Positions 1-7,057 of a stretch of DNA of 64,000 nucleotides are shown piece by piece. This stretch comes from JAMXLO01 sp963799415 (GTDB lineage: Bacteria; Pseudomonadota; Alphaproteobacteria; Acetobacterales; Acetobacteraceae), in assembly GCA_963799415.1 (NCBI GenBank), contig CAWCXI010000025.1, positions 248,001 through 312,000 of the forward strand. The letters run 5' to 3'. The notes beneath the pieces are model-generated. The model had not been told where the DNA came from and did not search any database. It worked only from the letters and a program-made list of their open reading frames with translations. The translations under genes and the position numbers were made by a program. Within the stretch, counting starts at the first letter, position 1. Each line of letters begins with the position of its first letter.

Positions 1-1
1 C

Positions 2-1054
2 GTTGCAATGATGACCATGCTGCGCCTGCTGCCGATGGGTCTGTTCGGCGCCTTCCTCGGTGCCATCGCCGAGCGCATGGAGCGGCGCACCACGCTGATC
101 ATCGTCGTCGCCAGTATGGTGATCACATCGCTGGTTCTTGCGACCCTGGCACATTTGCATTTGCTCGCCATCTGGCACCTCGCGGTCGCGAGCTTCATCA
201 ACGGTATCGGCTGGGCGACCGACAATCCGGTGCGGCGGGTGATGATCGGCGAAGCGGTCGGCGCAGCGCAGATGGGCACCGCCATGTCGGTCGATGTCGG
301 CGCGAACAATGCCAGCCGCATGGTCGGCCCCACGATCGGCGGCCTGCTGCTCGCGGGCGTCGGCATCGACGGCGTGTTCACACTGAGCGTTGTGCTGTAC
401 GCCGTCGCGGTCGTCGCTGCATTCCGCGTGCGCTATCGCAACAGCTTCCATCCGAGCACGGCGGAATCAGTGATCGCGCGCATCGCCGAGGGATTGCGGC
501 TGGTGCGGCGGGACCGCCGGCTGATCGGCACGCTGACAGTTACAGTGATCTACAACGTGTTCGGCTGGCCGTTCACCAGCATGGTGCCGGTGATCGGTCA
601 GGACCGCCTGCTGCTGGGACCCGAGGGCATCGGCATACTCGCCAGCATGGACGGCGTCGGCGCCTTCGTAGGCGCAGTGCTGATGGCGATGCTGTGCCGC
701 CCGCGCCTCTATCGGCATGTCTATGTCGGCGGCGTCATGCTTTACATGGTCATGTTGACTGTATTCGCGCTGGTTCCCGTGCCCGCCATCGCGAGCTTCG
801 CTCTGCTGTTCACCGGCCTTGGCGGCGCGGGCTTCAGCATCATGCAGGCAACGTTGGTCTATCTGTCTGCACCGCCCGAGATGCGAAGCCGCGTGCTTGG
901 CGTGCTGTCGGTCTGCATCGGCACCGGCCCGATCGGTTTCGTGGCGCTCGGATGGCTGGCGGATGCGATCGGCGCGCCGTGGGCGACCGCCGCGACCGGG
1001 ATCACCGGGCTGCTGGTGATGCTGCTGACGCGGCCACTGTGGCGGGCGATCTGA
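2..1054 (+). CDS. MFS exporter (EntS/MFS_3-like), 5' truncated by window edge
   Basis: About ten hydrophobic segments with the MFS inter-helix pattern (GAIAERMERR after the first visible helix) and a central cytoplasmic loop around residues 145-175. The closest style is the EntS/MFS_3 group of drug or siderophore exporters; the substrate cannot be read from the sequence. The frame is open to the first base of the window (Val-Ala precede the first ATG at 8), and the visible 350 residues are shorter than the usual 400-420, so the first helix or two probably lie upstream. It ends just before an FNR-type box that belongs to the next operon. Confidence 0.8.
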   Translation, partial: VAMMTMLRLLPMGLFGAFLGAIAERMERRTTLIIVVASMVITSLVLATLAHLHLLAIWHLAVASFINGIGWATDNPVRRVMIGEAVGAAQMGTAMSVDVGANNASRMVGPTIGGLLLAGVGIDGVFTLSVVLYAVAVVAAFRVRYRNSFHPSTAESVIARIAEGLRLVRRDRRLIGTLTVTVIYNVFGWPFTSMVPVIGQDRLLLGPEGIGILASMDGVGAFVGAVLMAMLCRPRLYRHVYVGGVMLYMVMLTVFALVPVPAIASFALLFTGLGGAGFSIMQATLVYLSAPPEMRSRVLGVLSVCIGTGPIGFVALGWLADAIGAPWATAATGITGLLVMLLTRPLWRAI

Positions 1055-1063
1055 CGCGTCGGT

Positions 1064-1077
1064 TTGATCCAGGTCAA
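1064..1077 (+). promoter_or_regulatory. FNR/FixK-type box upstream of YeeE pair
   Basis: TTGAT-CCAG-GTCAA, a near-perfect dyad of the FNR/FixK/Dnr consensus TTGAT-N4-ATCAA. It is centred about 41 bases before the ATG at 1112. A second box with identical arms lies at 32521. It suggests low-oxygen control of the sulfur-transport pair; no binding data are visible. Confidence 0.55.
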
Positions 1078-1111
1078 AGTCAGACCATCCCCTGACGTCG
1101 TAAGGAACGGC

Positions 1112-1534
1112 ATGGCAAACTTCACGCCGTGGGCCTCCTTGTCAGGAGGATTGCTGATCGGCCTCGCGGTCGCACTCCTCTGGCTCGGCAATGGCCGGGT
1201 GGCCGGCATCAGCGGCATCGTCGGCAATATGCCGTCCGCCCGCACACGCGATGTTGCGTGGCGCGTCGCCTTCCTGGCAGGCCTGATCGTTGCGCCATGG
1301 TGCTACGCATCATTGGCTGGAGCGCAGGTCATTCGCCTCGATGCCGCCGTTCCGGTCGTCATTGCTGGCGGATTGCTGGTCGGGTTCGGCACGCGGCTCG
1401 GCGGCGGCTGCACCAGCGGTCACGGCGTCTGCGGCCTGGCGCGCTTCTCCCCTCGTTCAATCGTCGCCACCTGCCTGTTCATGGCAGCCGGTTTCCTCGC
1501 CGTGTTCGTCATGCGCCACATCGCGGGAGCCTGA
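1112..1534 (+). CDS. YeeE/YedE-family sulfur transporter, N-terminal half protein
   Basis: A 140-residue membrane protein with four hydrophobic stretches. It carries the family signature GGGCTSGHGVCGL near residue 90, whose cysteines are thought to relay thiosulfate or another sulfur compound in YeeE (TsuA) proteins. In many proteobacteria the transporter is split in two half-size proteins, as here with the next gene (PmpA/PmpB arrangement). The ATG at 1112 was chosen over an upstream in-frame start because TAAGGA lies six bases before it and because the upstream stretch overlaps the FNR-type box. The stop is four bases before the start of the partner. Confidence 0.8.
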   Translation: MANFTPWASLSGGLLIGLAVALLWLGNGRVAGISGIVGNMPSARTRDVAWRVAFLAGLIVAPWCYASLAGAQVIRLDAAVPVVIAGGLLVGFGTRLGGGCTSGHGVCGLARFSPRSIVATCLFMAAGFLAVFVMRHIAGA

Positions 1535-1538
1535 TCGC

Positions 1539-1994
1539 ATGGAACGGCTCAGCACCTCGCTTGCATCAGGCGCGCTGTTCGGTCTCGGGCTGACCGTTTC
1601 GCACATGATCAATCCAGCCAAGGTACTCGGCTTTCTCGACGTCGCCGGCGATTGGGACCCGAGCCTTGCCTTCGTCATGCTGGGCGCGCTGATCGTGGCA
1701 ACACCGGCCTACGTCCTGTCGAGACGACTGCGCGCTCCACTGTATGCCGAGGAGTTCGCGCGTCCGGGGGCCACTCGGATCGACCACCGCCTGATCATCG
1801 GCGCCTTGCTGTTCGGCATCGGATGGGGGTTGGTCGGCTATTGCCCCGGACCCGCACTTGCCTCGATCGGGCTTGGCGGCGGGCGGACTCTCCTGTTTGC
1901 TGCGGCCATGCTGGCCGGCATGGCCGGCTATGCCGGCATCAATCGAGATCGAGCGCCATCAGCTCTTCGTCGAGAAACCGCCCATCCACCTTGA
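1539..1994 (+). CDS. DUF6691 / YeeE-type C-terminal half protein
   Basis: A 151-residue membrane protein with the second conserved YeeE motif GYCPGPALASIG (about residues 104-115) and the DUF6691 opening GLGLTVSHMINPAKVLGFLD. It follows its partner by four bases and should be co-translated with it. Together they form one sulfur-compound channel of the TsuA/PmpAB type. The last 56 bases overlap the 3' end of the convergent acetyltransferase gene, and the last 15 or so residues look unlike the family and may be a frame extension into the neighbour. Confidence 0.8.
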   Translation: MERLSTSLASGALFGLGLTVSHMINPAKVLGFLDVAGDWDPSLAFVMLGALIVATPAYVLSRRLRAPLYAEEFARPGATRIDHRLIIGALLFGIGWGLVGYCPGPALASIGLGGGRTLLFAAAMLAGMAGYAGINRDRAPSALRRETAHPP

Positions 1995-2442
1995 GTGAGC
2001 GCCGCTCAACGCCATAGACCGTGAACCCCATCCGGCGATACAGAAGTTGCGCCGGTGCATTGCCCACTGTCACCGAAAGGTGCAGCACCACCGCTCCCGC
2101 CGTGCGCGCGCCTACAATGACCGCCTCGACCAGTCGCTCCGCCAGTCCGGTGCGCCGATGGGCGCGATCGACATACATGCTGAACAGGTGGGCCTTATGT
2201 CTTTCCTTGGCGCCTGAGCGGATTTGCAGGCCCGCCAAGCCGACCAGACGGCTTCCGTGGAACCCGCCGAACCGGGTGAGACCCGGTGTGGCCAGGAGCT
2301 CGGCAAACCGCGCTCGATCCAACGCGGCCAATTCATCATAGTCAGCACCGAACGCCTCGGGATGCAGACGCAGCAATTCAAGACGGATGCGGCGATACTC
2401 GTCGACATCCGCAACCCCGAGCGCGCGGATCTCGAACGTCAC
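1939..2442 (-). CDS. GNAT-family N-acetyltransferase
   Basis: A 167-residue protein with a complete GNAT fold: N-terminal strand-helix, central strand KAHLFSMYVDRAHRRTGLAE with the acetyl-CoA loop R-x-x-G-L-A (residues 96-102), and C-terminal strand ending in LYRRMGFTVYG, which is typical of the fold's last strands. The substrate is unknown. The GTG start at 2442 overlaps the coaBC stop (GTGA), so it is probably translationally coupled as the downstream cistron of coaBC. A longer reading upstream would run antisense-like through coaBC in a different frame and was discarded. Confidence 0.8.
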   Translation of the reverse strand: MTFEIRALGVADVDEYRRIRLELLRLHPEAFGADYDELAALDRARFAELLATPGLTRFGGFHGSRLVGLAGLQIRSGAKERHKAHLFSMYVDRAHRRTGLAERLVEAVIVGARTAGAVVLHLSVTVGNAPAQLLYRRMGFTVYGVERRSLKVDGRFLDEELMALDLD

Positions 2443-3644
2443 CGCAGCGCCGTCGCAATACGAGCGGCCAGCCGCCGCGCCACGTCCCGCTTCGCCAGCC
2501 GCGGCCAGTCCTCGACGCCATCGGCGGTGATCAGATGCACCACGTTCTCCTCGCCGCCCATGATGCCGGTGGCCGGCGACACATCGTTGGCAACGATCCA
2601 ATCCGCGTTCTTGCGCTCGCGCTTGGCCTGCGCATTCGCCATCAGATCGTCGGTCTCCGCGGCAAATCCGATGACCAGCCGCGGTCGTCGCGGACCTCGC
2701 TGCGCGAGGGTGGCAAGAATGTCGGGATTGGCCACGAGTTCCAGCGCAGGCGGCGCCGCACCAGGCACCTTCTTGATCTTGCCGGAAGCGGCGCCAGCCA
2801 CCCGCCAGTCGGCAACCGCGGCGGCAAAGATCGCCACGTCGGCCGGCAGCGCCAACTGACACGCGTCCAGCATCTGCTGCGCGCTCTCCACAAGAGTGAT
2901 GGTGACGCCGACCGGATCGGGCACCGACACCGGCCCACTCACCAGCGTCACCCGCGCGCCCAGCTCAGCCAGTGCCGCCGCAATCGCATGACCCTGCCGT
3001 CCACTGGAGCGGTTGGCGATGTAGCGCACCGGATCGATCGGCTCATGTGTCGGTCCGCTGGTGACCAGCGCATGCTTCCCGGCAAGCGGCCCCGACGGGG
3101 CGAACAGCGCCTCGATGGCCGCCAGGATCGCCGGTGGTTCGGCGAGCCGCCCGGGACCGAATTCGTTGCACGCCATCGCACCCTCGTCTGGGCCGACGAC
3201 ATGGATGCCGCGCGCGGCAAGCAGCGCCATGTTCGCCCGCGTCGCCGCGTGCAGCCACATGCGCACATTCATCGCCGGCGCGACCAGGACCGGCTTGTCG
3301 GTGGCCAGCAGCAATGTCGAGGCCAGATCGCCAGCCAAGCCCGCCGCCATCTTCGCCAGTATGTCGGCCGAAGCAGGTGCAACCACGACGAGGTCGGCAC
3401 TGCGCGATAGCTGGATGTGCCCCATCTCGCTTTCGTCGGTCAGCGAGAACAGGTCGGTGTACACCTTGCTTTCGCTCAACGCTTGGAGCGACAGCGGCGT
3501 TACGAACTGAGCACCGGCCTCGGTCAGCACGCAGCTTACTGCACAGCCACGCCCGCGCAGCAACCTGATCAGCTCCAGCGACTTGTACGCTGCAATGCCG
3601 CCCGAAACGATCAGCAGCAGGCGCCTGGACGAGAGGTCGGTCAT
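2439..3644 (-). CDS. coaBC: bifunctional phosphopantothenoylcysteine decarboxylase / phosphopantothenate-cysteine ligase
   Basis: A 401-residue two-domain enzyme of coenzyme A synthesis: CoaB joins cysteine to 4'-phosphopantothenate, CoaC decarboxylates the product. The CoaC flavoprotein domain (1-185) shows GGIAAYK at the N terminus, catalytic His76 (GHIQLS), the PAMNVRMW substrate clamp (123-130) and Cys159 in MACNEFGPGR. The CoaB domain starts at HALVTSGPTHEPIDPVR (191-207) and contains the dimer/lysine motif KIKK. The start is the ATG at 3644; further upstream the frame runs into the palindromic repeat. It pairs with the GNAT gene by a GTGA overlap. Confidence 0.95.
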   Translation of the reverse strand: MTDLSSRRLLLIVSGGIAAYKSLELIRLLRGRGCAVSCVLTEAGAQFVTPLSLQALSESKVYTDLFSLTDESEMGHIQLSRSADLVVVAPASADILAKMAAGLAGDLASTLLLATDKPVLVAPAMNVRMWLHAATRANMALLAARGIHVVGPDEGAMACNEFGPGRLAEPPAILAAIEALFAPSGPLAGKHALVTSGPTHEPIDPVRYIANRSSGRQGHAIAAALAELGARVTLVSGPVSVPDPVGVTITLVESAQQMLDACQLALPADVAIFAAAVADWRVAGAASGKIKKVPGAAPPALELVANPDILATLAQRGPRRPRLVIGFAAETDDLMANAQAKRERKNADWIVANDVSPATGIMGGEENVVHLITADGVEDWPRLAKRDVARRLAARIATALR

Positions 3645-3654
3645 CGCAGGGCCT

Positions 3655-3750
3655 CTCCCCCTCCCCTTGCGGAAGGGGGTTGGGGGGAGGGGGCCGGGGA
3701 ATTCGAGCGCGGCCCCCTCCCCCAACCCCCTTCCGCAAGGGGAGGGGGAG
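3655..3750. repeat. long GC-rich inverted repeat between coaBC and ubiE
   Basis: Two arms of about 40 bases (from 3655 and to 3750) are near-perfect reverse complements, differing by one G. They are separated by an 11-base spacer including GAATTC. Each arm contains a smaller palindrome around CCCCTTGCGGAAGGGG. A related element is at 11800-11895. It lies exactly where ubiB is often found between ubiE and coaBC in alphaproteobacteria. It could act as a transcript-stabilising or attenuating hairpin. Confidence 0.8.
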
Positions 3751-3767
3751 AACTTTGGCTTGCCCGC

Positions 3768-4523
3768 TCACAGCCGCCATCCCGAATAAATCGCCGCGAT
3801 CCCGCCCGACAGATTGCGCACCGCAATGCGCGCAAGTCCCGCATCGCGCATCATCTCAGCCAGCGCATCCTGATCGGGAAACGTCCGAATGCTCTCCGCG
3901 AGATACCGATAGCTCGCCTCGTCCCGCGCGACCCATCGACCAAGCGCCGGCAGCACGCGAAACGACCACGCATCGTACAACGGCTGCAGTACCGCCACTT
4001 GCACGTGGGAGAACTCCAGGCAAAAGAACCGGCCGCCCGGCCGCAGCACGCGGCGTGCCTCGGCCAGCACCGCGGCCTTGTCGGTGCAGTTGCGCAGCCC
4101 GAACGCGATTGACACGCGATCCACCGCACGATGGGGCAACGGCAGCCTCTCGGCATCGGCGACCACCAACGACGCACCGCCGAGCAACGCGCGCGACAAC
4201 GCCCGATCGCGCGCCACATCGAGCATCGACGCATTGACATCGCTCAACAGCACCGGCCCGCCGCCCTTTTCGAGCCACGCCAGCCCGACATCGCCGGTAC
4301 CAGCCGCTAGATCCAGCAGCGTGCGCCGCGGACCAGGCTCGAGCGCCGTCACCAGCACGTCCTTCCACGCGCGATGAATGCCAAGCGACATCAGGTCGTT
4401 CATCAGATCGTAGCGAGGTGCCACACTGTCGAACACTGCACGCACCATGCGGCCCTTCGCCGCGCGCGGCACACGGCTGAAGCCGAAGTCGGTGGTCTCA
4501 GTCGATCCTGGGTTGTCGCTCAT
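3768..4523 (-). CDS. ubiE: demethylmenaquinone / 2-methoxy-6-polyprenyl-1,4-benzoquinol methylase
   Basis: C-methyltransferase of ubiquinone (and, where present, menaquinone) synthesis, about 251 residues. UbiE hallmarks are FDSVAPRYDLMNDLMSLGIHRAWK near the N terminus, the SAM loop LLDLAAGTGDVG, FGLRNCTDKAAVLAEARRVLRPGG, and the C-terminal NLSGGIAAIYSGWRL. An ATG three codons upstream (4532) is the alternative start; neither has a clear Shine-Dalgarno sequence. It is transcribed divergently from mutM across about 20-30 bases. The partner kinase ubiB, commonly next to ubiE, is absent. Confidence 0.95.
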   Translation of the reverse strand: MSDNPGSTETTDFGFSRVPRAAKGRMVRAVFDSVAPRYDLMNDLMSLGIHRAWKDVLVTALEPGPRRTLLDLAAGTGDVGLAWLEKGGGPVLLSDVNASMLDVARDRALSRALLGGASLVVADAERLPLPHRAVDRVSIAFGLRNCTDKAAVLAEARRVLRPGGRFFCLEFSHVQVAVLQPLYDAWSFRVLPALGRWVARDEASYRYLAESIRTFPDQDALAEMMRDAGLARIAVRNLSGGIAAIYSGWRL

Positions 4524-4552
4524 TAGCGCCATCTATAGCGTGCCGCACCCCC

Positions 4553-5392
4553 ATGCCGGAACTCCCCGAAGTCGAGACCGTGATGCGTGGCCTCCAGGAG
4601 CGCCTGGAGGGCCGCATCATCGTGCGCGCCACCGCGCATCGCCCCGATCTCCGCTGGCCCTTGCCCGAAGGTCTGCAGAAGCGCCTGACCGGCGCGCGCG
4701 TCACCAGCTTCCGCAGGCGCGGCAAGTACATACTCATGCGCCTTTCCGACGGTGATTCGGTTCTGCTGCATCTAGGCATGTCAGGCCGCATGGTGCTGAC
4801 CCCGTTGCGGCCCAATCTGCCGACACTGCACGAACACCTGGTCCTGGAGACCGACGACGGCTGGCGGCTGGGCTTCGTCGATCCACGCCGCTTCGGCTCG
4901 GTGGACTTGGTGCCCACGCCCCAAGAAGACGCCCATAGGCTGCTGGCAGACCTCGGGCCCGAGCCACTGGACCCCACCTTCTCCCCTGCCCGCCTCTCGG
5001 CCTCGCTGGCTGGCAAGCGCACGCCGATTAAGGCTGGGCTGCTCGACCAGAAGGTCGTCGCCGGTCTCGGCAACATCTATGTCTGCGAGGCGCTGTTCCG
5101 CGCCAGGATCAGCCCGCAGCGCTCCGCCCACACCATCCCTGGCATCCGCGCAACCCGGCTGGTGCCCGCGATCAAGGACACGTTGCGCGAGGCGATCGCC
5201 GCCGGTGGTTCCACCTTGCGGGACTACGTCCAGCCTGGCGGCGAACTGGGCTACTTCCAGCACGCCTGGAAGGTCTACGGCCGCGAAGGCGAGGCCTGCG
5301 AGCGCTGCCCCGGCCGCCCTGACTGCCCCGGCATCCGGCGCATCACCCAGTCGGCGCGCAGCACGTTCTATTGCCCGCGTACCCAGCGATAG
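4553..5392 (+). CDS. mutM: formamidopyrimidine-DNA glycosylase
   Basis: A 279-residue base-excision repair enzyme removing 8-oxoguanine and Fapy lesions. It begins MPELPEVE, giving the catalytic Pro after Met removal and the following Glu. It has the HLGMSGRM strand, the H2TH helix region (LDQKVVAGLGNIYVCEALF) and a C-terminal zinc-finger region. The finger is atypical: the family usually ends in FYC-x-x-C-Q, but here it ends FYCPRTQR, so the fourth cysteine is Thr, and an extra cysteine occurs in CERCPGRPDC. The gene is divergent from ubiE and followed by an enoyl-CoA hydratase, an order seen near dnaA in many alphaproteobacteria. Confidence 0.93.
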   Translation: MPELPEVETVMRGLQERLEGRIIVRATAHRPDLRWPLPEGLQKRLTGARVTSFRRRGKYILMRLSDGDSVLLHLGMSGRMVLTPLRPNLPTLHEHLVLETDDGWRLGFVDPRRFGSVDLVPTPQEDAHRLLADLGPEPLDPTFSPARLSASLAGKRTPIKAGLLDQKVVAGLGNIYVCEALFRARISPQRSAHTIPGIRATRLVPAIKDTLREAIAAGGSTLRDYVQPGGELGYFQHAWKVYGREGEACERCPGRPDCPGIRRITQSARSTFYCPRTQR

Positions 5393-5426
5393 CTACAAGC
5401 CGGCCACCTCCAACGGGAGAGCGAAG

Positions 5427-6206
5427 ATGGCCGACTTCCAGAACATCATCGTCGAGACGCACGGCCGGGTCGGACTGATCCGCATCAACCGCCCGGCGGC
5501 GCTGAACGCGCTGTGCGACGCGCTGATGGACGAACTGGGCACGCAGCTCCTGGCGTTCGACGCCGACGCATCCATCGGCGCAATCGTCCTGACCGGCAAC
5601 GAGCGCGCCTTCGCCGCCGGTGCCGACATCAAGGAGATGAAGGACCGCACGCATCCCGAGGCCGCGCTGGAGGACTTCATCGGCAGGCGCTGGGAGACGG
5701 TGCTACGGGTGCAGAAGCCGGTGATCGCCGCGGTCGCCGGCTTTGCTCTGGGCGGCGGCTGCGAGCTGGCGATGATGTGCGACTTCATTCTCGCCGCCGA
5801 TACCGCGAAGTTCGGCCAGCCCGAGATCAATCTCGGCGTGCTGCCGGGCGCCGGCGGCACCCAGCGCCTGACCCGCGCCGTCGGCAAGTCGAAGTCCATG
5901 GACATGATCCTGACCGCGCGGATGATGGACGCGGCCGAGGCCGAACGCGCCAATCTGGTGTCGCGGGTGTTCCCGGCCGACCAGCTACTTCCCGAGGCGC
6001 TGAAGATCGCCGGGCGCATCGCCGAGCTGTCGCCGGTGGCGGTTGCCTTCGCCAAGCGGGCGGTGAATCGCACATTCGAGACAACCCTGGTGGAGGGCGT
6101 CCGCCACGAGCGCGCGCTGTTCATGTCGCTGTTCGGCACCCACGATCAGCGCGAGGGAATGGCGGCGTTTGCCGAGAAGCGAAAGCCGGCGTTCCGGCTG
6201 GGCTAG
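5427..6206 (+). CDS. enoyl-CoA hydratase (crotonase family)
   Basis: A 259-residue soluble enzyme hydrating trans-2-enoyl-CoA. It has the oxyanion-hole segment AFAAGADIKEM, FALGGGCELAMMCD with the first catalytic Glu, and GVLPGAGGTQRLTRAVGKSKSMD, close to classical short-chain EchA/ECHS1. The start at 5427 follows GGGAGAG with suitable spacing. In related genomes this gene sits between mutM and rpsT-dnaA; here the next gene is an unrelated convergent polysaccharide-export protein, whose 3' end overlaps by four bases. Confidence 0.92.
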   Translation: MADFQNIIVETHGRVGLIRINRPAALNALCDALMDELGTQLLAFDADASIGAIVLTGNERAFAAGADIKEMKDRTHPEAALEDFIGRRWETVLRVQKPVIAAVAGFALGGGCELAMMCDFILAADTAKFGQPEINLGVLPGAGGTQRLTRAVGKSKSMDMILTARMMDAAEAERANLVSRVFPADQLLPEALKIAGRIAELSPVAVAFAKRAVNRTFETTLVEGVRHERALFMSLFGTHDQREGMAAFAEKRKPAFRLG

Positions 6207-6973
6207 CGCGCTTTCGGCGGCTCCGGATTTGCGGCATCGGGCTCCGTCCCGGGACCGACGCTGCCGGCATAGGAGAAGCCCCACATCAACGGAACCACCT
6301 GCGCGAAATTCTCGTTCAGGAACTTGTAGACTTCAGTGATGCCCTCACGTGGCACATACACCATGTCGTACTGCACAAGCCGGACATCGGCCTCCGAATC
6401 CTGATCCCGCATCACGTCCCGAAGTCGGGCTGAGAAGAGCTGCGGCACATCGTTGGGTCCGCGGCGGACGATGAACACCCTGTCCCTGTCGCTACTCTTC
6501 AGTCCCCCGGCGCGCGCGATCGCCTGCGACAGCGTGGGAGCGAGACCCGCCGTGACGGATTCGCCTGGCCTGTTGACCTCCCCGCCGACATAGATCCGCG
6601 TGGGGGAGAACGCCTTGAGCTCAACAATGAGGCGCGGGTTACGTATGATCGACGTGTAGTCGTGCGACAGCGCGTCAGCCAACTCTGCCACGGTGCGGCC
6701 AGTGGCGCGTTCGTCGTTCACGACTGTCGTCGACATATGACCGTCGGGGCGGACCACGACATCCTCGTTTAGATCGGGGTTCAGCAACAGCCGAACGCCC
6801 AACACGTCGCCAACCTGAATGCGGTATGGCTCGGCGCCACCGGCGGAGCCCGCGCCGGCTGCCGATACCGGCGGCGGTGGGGGCGCCGCCGGGCTGCACG
6901 CGCACAGGCCTGCCATCGCGCAGACGCTGGTGGTAATCAGGACAGTGGTCGGGTGCCGAGCGAGCATACGCAA
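6203..6973 (-). CDS. polysaccharide export lipoprotein (Wza/OtnA-like, Poly_export + SLBB)
   Basis: A 256-residue exported protein. The signal peptide ends in a probable lipobox (LCAC, about residues 24-27), followed by a Pro/Ala-rich linker. The Poly_export domain starts at YRIQVGDVLGVRL and includes VVVRPDGHMSTTVV and VAELADALS. A soluble ligand-binding SLBB-type repeat follows (RIYVGGEVNRPG...TLSQAIARAGGLKSSDRDRVFIVRR). Such proteins form the outer-membrane channel of group 1 capsule or exopolysaccharide export. No Wzc, flippase or glycosyltransferase is nearby. The C-terminal PNPEPP-like tail is disordered. Confidence 0.85.
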   Translation of the reverse strand: MRMLARHPTTVLITTSVCAMAGLCACSPAAPPPPPVSAAGAGSAGGAEPYRIQVGDVLGVRLLLNPDLNEDVVVRPDGHMSTTVVNDERATGRTVAELADALSHDYTSIIRNPRLIVELKAFSPTRIYVGGEVNRPGESVTAGLAPTLSQAIARAGGLKSSDRDRVFIVRRGPNDVPQLFSARLRDVMRDQDSEADVRLVQYDMVYVPREGITEVYKFLNENFAQVVPLMWGFSYAGSVGPGTEPDAANPEPPKAR

Positions 6974-7057
6974 GTGTGAGCCTCACTGTCGCCAGACATT
7001 AGCGCGAGTTTGCTCCGGCTTCCTGCCTCACCGCAACCCTTCGCAGGCGGCAGCGCC

